Positions 1 to 8,225 of a stretch of 64,000 nucleotides of DNA are shown here, piece by piece. The stretch's first letter is position 1. Every line of letters starts with the position of its first letter. The translations under genes and the position numbers were made by a program. The notes under the pieces are model-generated. The model saw nothing but the letters and a program-made list of their open reading frames with translations, did not search any database and was not told where the DNA came from. Source of the stretch: Chitinimonas arctica (GTDB lineage: Bacteria; Pseudomonadota; Gammaproteobacteria; Burkholderiales; Chitinimonadaceae); contig NZ_CP041730.1 in NCBI RefSeq assembly GCF_007431345.1, forward strand, positions 4,278,001 to 4,342,000. The letters are read 5' to 3'.

Positions 1-133
1 AGCCGCTGCCGGCAGCCTGACCCCCCGGCACAGCCTGCAAAAAACCGGAACTCCCGGTACAGAACAACCAGCAAGCCGTGTCGGCCTATGTAGGTTTAAT
101 CCTTCCTATCGATTGATCTCAGGATGGACATCC

Positions 134-808
134 ATGCATATTTTACCGAGCGCGCAAATTAGCTTCGTCGAGCGCGACCGCCTCACCGTCAAGATCCGTA
201 CCGAGCGACTCGAACTCGAGTCGCTTCCCGAGCCGCTGGTCCCTGATTATTGCCGCCTGTTCGGCAATCCTGCGGCAATGGAAAAATACCGCGATGGCCA
301 GCCTTGGGCGGTGGAGCGAACAGGGGCGCGGCTCGACATCTGGCAGACGCGCTGGCGTGAGCACGACCCCTTCAGCTCGCTGGCCGTGAGGAAGCGTGGC
401 GATAATCAATTTATCGGCCAGGTCGTGCTCGGCCACGGCGAAAGACCGGGCCAATCCGAACTGGCTTACGTCTTTGAGCCATCGGCCTGGGGACAGCACT
501 ACGGTACGGAAGCGGTTACGGCCGTGGTGAACGATTACGCGCCGGAATTGGCGACGCGCGAATGCTTCAGATACAAACTGGAAGGCGCGCCTTTTGAATC
601 CATCGTGGCGACGTCCCGGCTGGATAATTGGGCGTCGGTCAAGATTCTGACCGGCCTGGGGATGCGCGAGATCGGCGAGGAGCAGGTGGACGGCGGGCAT
701 ATCCGGCGGAAATACACCATCGCCACGGCAACACTGAAAGATCGCCTCACCGAAGCGGGTGCGGCTCCCTGGTCGAAAAGGGTTGCATTTAGCTGCCGGC
801 GGGCATAA
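134..808 (+). CDS. GNAT family N-acetyltransferase (RimJ/RimL type)
   Basis: Predicted cytosolic acetyl-CoA-dependent N-acetyltransferase of 224 residues. The start RTERLELESL is the classic opening of the RimJ/RimL branch. Near the middle comes a segment reading YGTEAVTAVV, which resembles the acetyl-CoA pyrophosphate-binding helix, and after it DNWASVKILTGLGM, the usual 'N-x-x-S-x-x-x-L-x-x-x-G' helix of this group. I chose ATG 134 over the upstream TTG at 113 because AGGA at 121-124 sits at a good distance. The substrate (ribosomal protein, antibiotic or small amine) cannot be read from the sequence. A second GNAT gene follows in the same direction after 84 bases, but the two proteins are not obviously similar. 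Confidence 0.8.
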   Translation: MHILPSAQISFVERDRLTVKIRTERLELESLPEPLVPDYCRLFGNPAAMEKYRDGQPWAVERTGARLDIWQTRWREHDPFSSLAVRKRGDNQFIGQVVLGHGERPGQSELAYVFEPSAWGQHYGTEAVTAVVNDYAPELATRECFRYKLEGAPFESIVATSRLDNWASVKILTGLGMREIGEEQVDGGHIRRKYTIATATLKDRLTEAGAAPWSKRVAFSCRRA

Positions 809-892
809 AAAGGAAATGGTGCAATGCACAAAGCCAGAATGGCCACATTGCGCAGGAGACGACACGGCACCTGATCACCACAGGAGTCCGTT

Positions 893-1501
893 ATGCCCAA
901 TTCCGAAGCAAACTTGGTCTGCCGCCTGCAACTAGCTGATCTGCCAGCCATCCAGGCGCATCTGCTGGCGCTGGACGGGACCGACCGCTTACAGCGCTTC
1001 TCCAGTCCGGCGAGTGACGAAACCATCGTCGCCTATGTTCGGCGTCTGGATTTTACGCAGGATGCGCTGTTTGGCGTTTGGCGTGAAATCGACTGCCGGC
1101 TGGTGCTGGCAGGCTTGACCCATCTGGCCATCGACCCCGCCAATCGAATGGCGGAGCTGGGCGTCAGCGTCGCGACTGACCAGCGCCGGCGCGGCATCGC
1201 CGGCCGCATGTTGCAACGGGCCATCCTGCACGCCCGCAATGTCGGGGTGGAGGAGGTGGCGATGTATTTCCTGCCCTACAACACCGAGCTGATCGAACTA
1301 GCCAAGACGCTGTCGATGAAACTGAGCGCGGGAGAGGGGCAGGGCACTGCCAAGCTACGTCCGGCGACGGCGGATTTCGTATCCTTCGCCGGCGAGATGG
1401 TCGAGTCCTGGTCCGAGCTGGCAGGCCGTAGTCTGCGCGACTGGTCGGGCGGCACCCTGGCCGCCAGCGAGACGCTGAAGCGGCTGGGTAGTCCACCCTA
1501 G
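893..1501 (+). CDS. GNAT family N-acetyltransferase
   Basis: A 202-residue protein with one GNAT domain. The segment ELGVSVATDQRRRGIAGRML contains the R-R-x-G-I-A signature that binds the acetyl-CoA pyrophosphate, preceded by the strand LVLAGLTHLAI. The C-terminal 60 residues have no family feature I recognise. AGGAG at 882-886 fixes the start. It lies just downstream of another acetyltransferase gene, so the two may be cotranscribed. The substrate is unknown; similar proteins are usually annotated only as GNAT. The fold assignment is safe and anything more specific would be a guess. Confidence 0.78.
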   Translation: MPNSEANLVCRLQLADLPAIQAHLLALDGTDRLQRFSSPASDETIVAYVRRLDFTQDALFGVWREIDCRLVLAGLTHLAIDPANRMAELGVSVATDQRRRGIAGRMLQRAILHARNVGVEEVAMYFLPYNTELIELAKTLSMKLSAGEGQGTAKLRPATADFVSFAGEMVESWSELAGRSLRDWSGGTLAASETLKRLGSPP

Positions 1502-1536
1502 CCAGTCATTTCCCGATCATGGGATTGATAGCTTGA

Positions 1537-1827
1537 TCAATTCCCGGCCAAAGCATTCATCTGCTTGGCGTATTCGTTGTATTCCTTGATGGCGGCATTG
1601 CCGGCATCGGCGGCGGCCTTGGCGATCTGGTTCTGGGCATCGACGAACTGCTTGATGCATTCGCCGTAGGTCTTGTTGGCCTTGTTGAAGGACTTCTGCT
1701 GGCTTTCGCTGGCCAGATTGCCTGGATGTTCGGGCGCGGTGCAGCTGTGCTTGGCGGGTGCGGCGGGTTCGGCGGCAAAGACGCTGGAGGCCAACAGGGT
1801 GGCGGCAATCAGGGCAAGGGCTTTCAT
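1537..1827 (-). CDS. Small secreted alpha-helical protein of unknown function
   Basis: A 96-residue protein starting MKALALIAATLLASSVFAAE, a clear Sec signal peptide with a likely cut after A-F-A. The mature part is rich in Ala, Asn, Lys and Gln. It has two cysteines (SCTAPE and YGECIK) that could form a disulfide, and it then reads as a continuous amphipathic helix ending in YNEYAKQMNALAGN. I took the ATG at 1827 because AGGA lies about eight bases upstream; a longer frame from 1893 would bury the signal peptide. I do not recognise the family. A periplasmic location is inferred from the signal peptide. Confidence 0.6.
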   Translation of the reverse strand: MKALALIAATLLASSVFAAEPAAPAKHSCTAPEHPGNLASESQQKSFNKANKTYGECIKQFVDAQNQIAKAAADAGNAAIKEYNEYAKQMNALAGN

Positions 1828-1955
1828 GGGTTCATTCCTATGGTCGTGGAAAATGCGCGAGTGTGGCGATAAGTTGACGCGTGCGTCAATCAAGACAAGG
1901 CGCGGTGTTGGGTTGGCGCTATAGTAGGCGGCGATTACTCACCCAGGAGCCACCC

Positions 1956-2732
1956 ATGAGCGACCAACTCCAACTTGAGCGTATCGGCCATACCGCCTTG
2001 CTCACCATCAATAACCCACCCGCCAATACCTGGACGGAAACCAGCCTGCCGGCATTGAAGGCCATGGTCGAGCAATTGAATGCCGACCGCGACATCTATG
2101 CCTTGGTGATCACCGGGCAGGGGCCGAAATTCTTCAGCGCGGGCGCCGACCTGAATGTATTCGCCGGTGGCGACAAGGCGCGGGCACGGCAGATGATCGC
2201 TTTCTTCGGCCAGGCTTTCGAGACCTTGGCCCAGTTCCGCGGCGTCAGCATCGCCGCCATCAATGGCTATGCCATGGGCGGCGGGCTGGAAGCCGCGCTG
2301 GCTTGCGATATCCGGATCGCCGAGGAACATGCCATGCTGGCCCTGCCGGAGGCCAGCGTCGGCTTGCTGCCCGCCGGTCTGGGTAGCCAGCACCTGCCTT
2401 GGCTGGTGGGCGAGGGCTGGGCCAAGCGCATGATTCTTTGCGGCGAACGTGTCGACGCGCAGACCGCCTTGCGCATCGGCTTGGTGGAAGAGGTGGTGGT
2501 GAGTGGCACCGCCAAGCAAAAAGCCCTGGAGCTGGCCGAAAAGGCCGCCCGCCAGAGCCCGACCGCGGTGGCGTCCTGCAAGAAACTGATCCAGGCGGCC
2601 CGTCGCCAGCCGATGTGGACCGCCTTGCCGATGGAGCGGGAGTTGTTCGTCGATCTGTTCGATACCCAGGATCAGCAGGAGGGCGTCAATGCCTTCCTGG
2701 AGAAGCGCACCCCCGTCTGGAAGAATGCCTGA
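1956..2732 (+). CDS. Enoyl-CoA hydratase/isomerase family protein
   Basis: A crotonase-fold protein of 258 residues, the normal length for enoyl-CoA hydratase. The oxyanion-hole segments are visible: FFSAGADLN near residue 55 and AMGGGLEAALACDIRI near residue 105, followed by LALPEASVGLLPAGLGS carrying the acidic residue expected at the active site. AGGAG at 1945-1949 fixes the ATG. It probably hydrates trans-2-enoyl-CoA in fatty-acid or amino-acid breakdown. The next gene, 10 bases downstream, is a second crotonase-family enzyme of the 3-hydroxyisobutyryl-CoA hydrolase type. The pair may therefore serve valine or branched-chain acyl-CoA catabolism, which is inferred from the neighbourhood. 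Confidence 0.88.
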   Translation: MSDQLQLERIGHTALLTINNPPANTWTETSLPALKAMVEQLNADRDIYALVITGQGPKFFSAGADLNVFAGGDKARARQMIAFFGQAFETLAQFRGVSIAAINGYAMGGGLEAALACDIRIAEEHAMLALPEASVGLLPAGLGSQHLPWLVGEGWAKRMILCGERVDAQTALRIGLVEEVVVSGTAKQKALELAEKAARQSPTAVASCKKLIQAARRQPMWTALPMERELFVDLFDTQDQQEGVNAFLEKRTPVWKNA

Positions 2733-2742
2733 GGGGCGCGCC

Positions 2743-3828
2743 ATGACCGAACCTGTCCTGTTTGAGCTGCATCCCACCGAAAACGGCCGCCGGATCGCGG
2801 TAGCCACCCTCAATGCCGAGAAATCGCATAACGCGCTTTCCCTGGCGATGATCCGCTTGCTGGCGCCCAAGCTGGCGGAATGGCGCGAAGACCCCGACGT
2901 GGTCTGCGTGGTACTGCAAGGCGCCGGCGAAAAGGCCTTCTGTGCCGGCGGCGATGTGGTCGCGGTCCACCATGCCATCCGCGCCGGCGATTTTGCCGCC
3001 ACCGATGCCTTCTTCCGCGAGGAATACGCGCTCGACTATGCCATCCATAGCTTTAACAAGCCCTTCCTGGTGTGGGCGCAGGGCATCGTGATGGGCGGCG
3101 GCGTCGGGCTATTGGCCGGCGCCAGCCACCGGGTGGTGACCGAGCGTTCGCGTATCGCCATGCCGGAAATCAGCATCGGCTTGTATCCCGATGTCGGCGG
3201 CTCCTGGTTCCTGAGCCGCTTGCCGGGGCGGCTGGGCATCTATCTCGGCTTGACCGGCGCGTCCTTCAATGCCGCCGACGCGCTTTATACCGGCATGGCC
3301 GACCATGTACTGCCGTCCGGCTTGCGGCCCGATCTGCTGCCGGAGTTGGCCCGCTTGCCCTGGCAAGGGACGGAACGCGCCGACAAGCGCTTGTTGTCGG
3401 GCCACTTGCGCGAGCTGGGGCGCAGTGCCTCGCTGGAGCTGGCGCCATCGGCCATCCGCGCCCACTACGACGCCATCCAGTCGCTCACCGATTACGATAC
3501 GGTGGACGATATGGTTGCCGCCATCACCGGCTACAACGGCGCGGACGAATGGCTGCGCGGTGGGGCGCACAAGCTGATGGCCGGCTCGCCCACTTCGATG
3601 CGCCTGATCGTGGAGGCCCAGCACCGCGCCCGGCTTCTGTCGCTCAAGGAAGTCTTCGAGATGGAGCTGACCCTATCGCGCCAATGCTGTCGCCATCCCG
3701 ATTTCGCCGAGGGCGTGCGGGCGCTGCTGATCGACAAGGATGGGGCGGCACATTGGTCGCCGGCTTCGCTGGCTGAAGTGGATGAGGCCTTGGTGGCATC
3801 GTTCTTCGAGCCGCCTTCGTTGGATTGA
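2743..3828 (+). CDS. Enoyl-CoA hydratase/isomerase family, 3-hydroxyisobutyryl-CoA hydrolase type
   Basis: A 361-residue crotonase-family protein, about 100 residues longer than a simple hydratase, as is usual for 3-hydroxyisobutyryl-CoA hydrolase. Diagnostic segments are AFCAGGDV, GIVMGGGVGLLAGASHRVV and PEISIGLYPDVGGSWFLSRL; the last is the hallmark of the hydrolase branch. The C-terminal helical extension contains FEMELTLSRQCCRHPDFAEGVRALLIDKD, also typical. The family releases free 3-hydroxyisobutyrate in valine degradation, though some members act on other acyl-CoAs. It starts 10 bases after the previous stop, so cotranscription is likely. An alternative ATG at 2725 overlaps the upstream gene; I prefer 2743 with GAGGGG just ahead. 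Confidence 0.85.
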   Translation: MTEPVLFELHPTENGRRIAVATLNAEKSHNALSLAMIRLLAPKLAEWREDPDVVCVVLQGAGEKAFCAGGDVVAVHHAIRAGDFAATDAFFREEYALDYAIHSFNKPFLVWAQGIVMGGGVGLLAGASHRVVTERSRIAMPEISIGLYPDVGGSWFLSRLPGRLGIYLGLTGASFNAADALYTGMADHVLPSGLRPDLLPELARLPWQGTERADKRLLSGHLRELGRSASLELAPSAIRAHYDAIQSLTDYDTVDDMVAAITGYNGADEWLRGGAHKLMAGSPTSMRLIVEAQHRARLLSLKEVFEMELTLSRQCCRHPDFAEGVRALLIDKDGAAHWSPASLAEVDEALVASFFEPPSLD

Positions 3829-3872
3829 CTGGGTTCGGTGGGGGGGCGTGTACTTCCCTTGACTCGGCAAGC

Positions 3873-4868
3873 TTATTGCACCTCTCCTTCCACTGATCCG
3901 GCCAGCATGTTCATGATGAGCCGGATCAGCACCTCTTTCTGCGTCGGGGCGGATTCGGCTACCAGCAGTGTGAGTGCGGCCAAACCGATGTCATTGATAA
4001 CCGGCGTACCTGCTGCATCCAGCAGACGACCATTGCGGTGCAGGAAATCGACAAACAAAAAAGCGCCGCCGCGTTTGTTGCCGTCGGCAAACGGGTGGTT
4101 CTTAACGACGAAATACAGCAAATGTGCGGCCTTGGCTTCGATGCTGGGGTAAGCGGGTTGGCCAAAGGTGCTCTGATCGAGGTTGCCCAGCAGGGCGGCA
4201 AGGCCGTCGTCTCGCTCGCGGGCAAACAGCTCGCTGGCTTCGTTGCGGGCCTTTAATTCGGTCTTGAGCGAGGCCAGCGCTGCGCGTGCCTCGACCGGGC
4301 TGGGCAGGCTGCCACCGGGCTGGGTGGCTGGTTCGGTCAGCAGGCCCTCGTCGTAGCGTTGCAGCAGCAAAAAGGTCTGGGCGTAACGGCTGACGATATC
4401 GACTAGGCCGCGCCCGGCATCGAGCCCCAGTCCGGGCGAGCGGGCGGTGTTGCGGATGAGCGCTAGTGCTGCCCCCAGCTCGCTGGCGTTGGCTTCGAAG
4501 CGTTGCCGGTTGAGCGTATAGCCGCGCGTGAGGTGCTCGCGCAGGATGCCAGTGGCCCATTGGCGAAAGTGGGTGGCTTTGGTCGAATTGACGCGGTAGC
4601 CGACACTGATGATGGCGTCGAGGCTGTAGTAGTCGCGCTGGCGCCGCACGCTGCGGCCACCCTCGGTTTGAACTGTTTCCATTTTGGAAACAGTTGCCCC
4701 GGCGTCCAGCTCGCCATCGGTGAAGATATTGCGCAGGTGCTTGGAAATACCCGGCTTCTGCACTCCGAACAGTTCGGCAATCTGCGGCAACGTCAGCCAC
4801 AGAGTTTCCGAGCGGAAACGCACCTCGAGTGCCATTTCGCCGGTTGCGTAAATTTCGATTTCACTCAT
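3873..4868 (-). CDS. RhuM-like N-terminal domain fused to a Fic/DOC domain
   Basis: A 331-residue two-domain protein. Residues about 15-110 (LWLTLPQIAELFGVQKPGISKHLRNIF, then the DYYSLDAIISVGYRVNS region) match the RhuM 'virulence protein' family, which contains a DNA-binding-like helix-turn-helix. The C-terminal part has the Fic motif HPFADGNKR near residue 257, in which His is the catalytic base and the Asp-Gly-Asn loop binds phosphate. Fic domains move AMP or another phosphate-containing group onto protein side chains. I see no separate antitoxin gene next to it and no obvious inhibitory S/T-x-x-x-E/D-G-N helix. It is a solitary, oppositely oriented gene between metabolic genes, as is common for accessory toxin-like or regulatory genes. 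Confidence 0.82.
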   Translation of the reverse strand: MSEIEIYATGEMALEVRFRSETLWLTLPQIAELFGVQKPGISKHLRNIFTDGELDAGATVSKMETVQTEGGRSVRRQRDYYSLDAIISVGYRVNSTKATHFRQWATGILREHLTRGYTLNRQRFEANASELGAALALIRNTARSPGLGLDAGRGLVDIVSRYAQTFLLLQRYDEGLLTEPATQPGGSLPSPVEARAALASLKTELKARNEASELFARERDDGLAALLGNLDQSTFGQPAYPSIEAKAAHLLYFVVKNHPFADGNKRGGAFLFVDFLHRNGRLLDAAGTPVINDIGLAALTLLVAESAPTQKEVLIRLIMNMLAGSVEGEVQ

Positions 4869-5126
4869 TCGGACAAGATCTCCAGCACCTTCATCATATA
4901 GGCCCAGACGGCGTTCAGTCCTTCATCGATGGCGTGCCAAGTGAAGAGGCGCCGACTTCTCCAGAAGTGTGCTGGCCTATGCGATACCTAATAAATTTGT
5001 CCGCTATGGCCGAGAAGCGGCGGCATTATGCCATTTCGGTGCCAGCTAAATACCCCGATGGCTGGAGGAAAACGCCCATACTTTGCTAAAATCGCCAACT
5101 TGCCTAATCACTAGTCATTCTCATCT

Positions 5127-5903
5127 ATGTCCACCATCGCCACCGAACGCGTTCTCAGTGTCCACCACTGGAACGACACCCTGTTCAGCTTTACCACCAC
5201 GCGCGACCCGGCCTTGCGATTCGAGAATGGCCACTTCGTGATGATAGGCTTGCAGGTGGGGGAGCGGCCGCTGATGCGTGCCTACTCGATCGCCAGCGCC
5301 AACTACGAAGAGCATCTGGAATTCTTCAGCATCAAGGTGCCGAATGGCCCGCTGACCTCGCGTCTGCAGCACCTGAAGGTGGGCGACGAGTTGCTGGTCA
5401 GCCGCAAGCCGACCGGTACCCTGGTGATCCATGACCTCAAGCCGGGCAAGAACCTGTTCCTGTTCGGTACGGGCACCGGCTTGGCGCCTTTTATGTCCAT
5501 CATCAAGGATCCGGAAACCTACGAACACTTCGACAAGGTCATCCTGTTCCACGGCGTGCGTACCGTCAGCGAGCTGGCTTACGCCGACTATATCCAGGAA
5601 GAGCTGCCGAAAAACGAATTCTTCGGTGAAATCATCCGCGAGAAATTGATTTACTACCCCAGCGTGACGCGCGAGGCATTCCGCAACCAGGGCCGGCTTA
5701 CCGACCTGATCGAGAGCGGCAAACTGTGCGAGGACCTGGGCCTGCCGCCGCTGAATCCGGAGACCGACCGCGCCATGATGTGCGGCAGCCCCAGCATGCT
5801 GAAGGACACCGCGGCCCTGCTCGATGCGCGCGGTTTTCATGTGTCGCCGCGTATCGGCGTGCCGGGCGACTATGTGATCGAACGGGCCTTCGTCGAGAAG
5901 TAA
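5127..5903 (+). CDS. fpr: Ferredoxin--NADP reductase
   Basis: A 258-residue flavoenzyme that passes electrons between NADPH and ferredoxin or flavodoxin. The FAD-binding motif RAYSIAS is near residue 52, the NADP-binding G-x-G-T-G-x-A-P segment reads FGTGTGLAPFMSI, and MMCGSPSMLKDT is the conserved nicotinamide-side motif. The protein ends in VEK, as many bacterial subclass Fpr enzymes do. A TAAAAT box at 5087-5092, about 35 bases before the ATG, could be a -10 element, but I see no good -35. A GC-rich hairpin follows the stop at 5915-5939. A Rieske oxygenase lies 410 bases downstream and could draw on this reductase, which is inference. Confidence 0.93.
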   Translation: MSTIATERVLSVHHWNDTLFSFTTTRDPALRFENGHFVMIGLQVGERPLMRAYSIASANYEEHLEFFSIKVPNGPLTSRLQHLKVGDELLVSRKPTGTLVIHDLKPGKNLFLFGTGTGLAPFMSIIKDPETYEHFDKVILFHGVRTVSELAYADYIQEELPKNEFFGEIIREKLIYYPSVTREAFRNQGRLTDLIESGKLCEDLGLPPLNPETDRAMMCGSPSMLKDTAALLDARGFHVSPRIGVPGDYVIERAFVEK

Positions 5904-5914
5904 AGGCGGTATAT

Positions 5915-5939
5915 ACGGGCGGCATCCGTCGCCGCCCGT
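5915..5939 (+). terminator. GC-rich hairpin after fpr, possible terminator
   Basis: A nine-base arm ACGGGCGGC (5915-5923) pairs perfectly with GCCGCCCGT (5931-5939) across a seven-base loop. The 3' side has no clean T-tract, only GTTTTC about ten bases later, so termination strength is uncertain. Confidence 0.45.
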
Positions 5940-6313
5940 CGCAAGCGTTTTCTATGCTGTTGACCGCCAAGGCAAAAAAGCCGAAAAACGACCCGAAAAT
6001 GGTTGCCCCGGACGGCGATTTCCGCCACAATCCCGCCTCTTTTTTAGCGTCGCGGCACCTCGCCCGATGCGGGTATTGAGGTGTCGAAGACACTTCGGTG
6101 CTTGCCCAAAGGGCCATGAGGCTAGGGAGCAGGCACTACCCGCTCCGGATACCCGCAAGGCGTACCCGACTCGCAATCCATCAAGGCAAGATGTAATCAG
6201 ACCTACGGACGTGGGAAACCTTCGGGTGTTTGGGGTATCGCTACAACCAACTTGGGTGTTCTATCCACTCGGGCGTTGCGGTTCCCGATCCCGGCTACTT
6301 GGGGGTGTGGGAT
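5940..6313 (+). other. Non-coding stretch with several stem-loops ahead of the Rieske oxygenase gene
   Basis: No convincing gene is present in these 374 bases. From 6067 the sequence is unusually rich in short self-complementary elements. GCGGGTAT (6067-6074) pairs with ATACCCGC about 85 bases later, enclosing GTGTC-GAA-GACAC, GCCC-AAA-GGGC and GGAGC...GCTCC hairpins. A second, G-rich part (GGGTGTTTGGGGTATCG) runs up to the Rieske start. It could be a structured 5' leader or an independent small RNA. It does not match the cores of the riboswitches, 6S RNA, tmRNA, RNase P or SRP RNA that I know. Confidence 0.3.
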
Positions 6314-7438
6314 ATGTCCAACCTGGCATCAGCCAATCTGCTTGACGCGGCGCAAGCGCAACTACCGATCTCGGTGTATTTCGATGAGGAATTCTACCGG
6401 CTCGAACAAGAAATCCTCTTTGCCAAAGGCCCGAAGTACGTCGGCCATGAGTTGATGGTGCCCAATCGGGGCGACTATCAGGTGCTGGAGATGTACGACC
6501 GCTCGCGCCTGCTCAAGCGTACCGACACGGGCGTCAAGCTGCTGTCCAATATCTGCCGTCACCGCCAGGCCGTGATGCTGGATGGGCGCGGCAACAACAA
6601 TCATATCGTCTGTCCGCTGCATCGCTGGACCTATGACAACCAGGGCATGCTGCAAGGCGCCCCGCATTTTCCGGAAAAGCCCTGCCTGAACCTGCCGGAA
6701 ACCCGCTTGCAGTCCTGGAACGGCATGTTGTTCGAGCTGGGTACCGGTGGCCGCGATATCGAGGCCGATCTAAAGGACCTGGGCGTGGCGCGCGAGCTGG
6801 ACTTCAGCAACTACATGCTGCAGGACGTGCAGGTCGATAGTTATGAAGGCAACTGGAAGACCTTTATCGAGGTCTATCTGGAGGACTACCACGTCGAACC
6901 GTTCCATCCGGGCCTGGGCCGCTTTGTGGCCTGCGATGATTTGAAGTGGGAGTTCGCCGACTGGTACTCGGTACAGACCGTGGGTATCAACAATGGCCTG
7001 GCCCGCGCCGGTTCCAAGTCCTATGCCGAATGGCACAAGCAGGTGCGCGACTATTACCGCGGCGAGCTTCCGGCGCATGGCGCGATCTGGCTGACCTACT
7101 ATCCGAACGTGATGGTGGAGTGGTATCCGCATACCCTGGTGATTTCCACCTTGCTGCCGGATGGTCCGCGCCGCTACAAGAGTATCGTCGAGTTCTACTA
7201 TCCCGAGGAAATCGCCCTGTTCGAGCCCGAGTTCATGGCGGCCGAGCAGGCGGCGTACCAGGAGACGGCGGTGGAAGATGCCGAAATCATCCGGCGCATG
7301 GAAGAAGGGCGCCAGCGCCTGTTCCGGGAAGGCCGCGATGAGTTCGGGCCTTACCAAAGCCCGATGGAAGACGGCATGCTGCATTTTCATGAGTTCATGC
7401 GGCGCGAGATGGGCAGCCATATGCCCCGTCGTCGTTAA
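6314..7438 (+). CDS. Rieske [2Fe-2S] aromatic ring-hydroxylating oxygenase, alpha subunit
   Basis: A 374-residue terminal oxygenase subunit. The Rieske centre ligands appear as CRH near residue 78 and CPLHRW near residue 98 (C-x-H then C-x-x-H). The mononuclear iron site follows in the segment EVYLEDYHVEPFHPGL, with two His and a nearby Asp, and a further acidic ligand is expected in the C-terminal half. ATG 6314 is chosen because upstream in-frame residues translate the structured leader. No beta subunit, ferredoxin or dedicated reductase gene adjoins it; the generic fpr upstream is the nearest redox partner. The substrate is unknown, and demethylases and choline/betaine-type oxygenases share this layout. 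Confidence 0.88.
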   Translation: MSNLASANLLDAAQAQLPISVYFDEEFYRLEQEILFAKGPKYVGHELMVPNRGDYQVLEMYDRSRLLKRTDTGVKLLSNICRHRQAVMLDGRGNNNHIVCPLHRWTYDNQGMLQGAPHFPEKPCLNLPETRLQSWNGMLFELGTGGRDIEADLKDLGVARELDFSNYMLQDVQVDSYEGNWKTFIEVYLEDYHVEPFHPGLGRFVACDDLKWEFADWYSVQTVGINNGLARAGSKSYAEWHKQVRDYYRGELPAHGAIWLTYYPNVMVEWYPHTLVISTLLPDGPRRYKSIVEFYYPEEIALFEPEFMAAEQAAYQETAVEDAEIIRRMEEGRQRLFREGRDEFGPYQSPMEDGMLHFHEFMRREMGSHMPRRR

Positions 7439-7480
7439 ACCATATGCCATGAGGCTTTGAATCGCCGGTCGGGTGGTTAT

Positions 7481-7515
7481 AAACAGGACATCTTCGGGTG
7501 TCCTGTTTGCATTTG
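7481..7515 (+). terminator. Rho-independent terminator-like hairpin
   Basis: A ten-base perfect stem, AAACAGGACA with TGTCCTGTTT, closes an eight-base loop containing the stable TTCG. It lies 43 bases after the Rieske gene stop and before the LysE-family gene. The T-run is built into the 3' arm (GTTTGCATTT), so it probably ends the oxygenase transcript. Confidence 0.65.
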
Positions 7516-7558
7516 CCTAGGCTAAACTGCTGGGCCACGCCTGAAAGAACTCCGCGCC

Positions 7559-8161
7559 ATGCCCGGTATCATTGATTTCCCCACCTTCCTGGTCGCCTCC
7601 ACGCTGCTGATCCTGTCGCCCGGCCCCGGTACGCTGGCCATCCTGGGTTCCGCCACCGGCTCGCGCCGGGCCGGCTTTGCCGCGCTGGCCGGCACCAGCG
7701 CCGGCGATGCCCTGCTGCTGGCCGCCGCGGCCATCGGCGCCGCCGGTATCCTCGCGGCCAATCCCATGGCTTTCGATCTGCTCAAGTATGGCGGCGGCGC
7801 TTACCTGGTCTGGCTGGGCATCAAGGGCCTGTTGTCGCGCGAACAGGGGATCGCCCTCAGCCAGGCGGAACAGGGTAGCCCGTTCAAGCGCAGTCTGTTC
7901 GTGACCCTGCTCAATCCCAAGGCCATCATCTTCTTCATGGCCTTCTTCCCGCAGTTCGTCAGCCCCGGCGCCAGCGGCTGGACCTTTGCCGTGCTGGGGG
8001 GGATTTTTATCGCGCTCAACTGTCTATACCAGACCCTGCTGATCATCGGCGCCGGTTTTATCCTGCGCCATCTCGATTCGGCGCCGCATTACGCCCTGTG
8101 GGTGAATCGCCTGCTGGGCGCGGTCTTTATCCTGTTCGGCCTGCGCCTGGCCCTCGGTTGA
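7559..8161 (+). CDS. LysE/RhtB family amino-acid exporter
   Basis: A 200-residue inner-membrane protein with about six hydrophobic segments, the standard size and topology for the RhtB/LysE family. The N-terminal LILSPGPGTLAILGSATGSR carries the conserved S-P-G-P signature, and the central LNPKAIIFFMAFFPQFV is the second family hallmark. Members export amino acids or related small molecules such as homoserine, threonine, lysine or leucine. The next gene in the same direction is metZ, 64 bases downstream, so export of a homoserine-related metabolite is imaginable, but nothing in the sequence specifies the substrate. A hairpin terminator precedes the gene, so it probably has its own promoter. 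Confidence 0.85.
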   Translation: MPGIIDFPTFLVASTLLILSPGPGTLAILGSATGSRRAGFAALAGTSAGDALLLAAAAIGAAGILAANPMAFDLLKYGGGAYLVWLGIKGLLSREQGIALSQAEQGSPFKRSLFVTLLNPKAIIFFMAFFPQFVSPGASGWTFAVLGGIFIALNCLYQTLLIIGAGFILRHLDSAPHYALWVNRLLGAVFILFGLRLALG

Positions 8162-8225
8162 GGGGCATCGAGGCGAGCCACCTCCCATTATTTCTGCAAT
8201 CCAACCGATAACGGAATCGCCCGCC

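Noticed and set aside
5127..7438. fpr and the Rieske oxygenase as a dedicated two-component system
   Set aside because: A hairpin and 410 non-coding bases separate them. Fpr has the features of the general housekeeping enzyme, so dedicated pairing is not supported.
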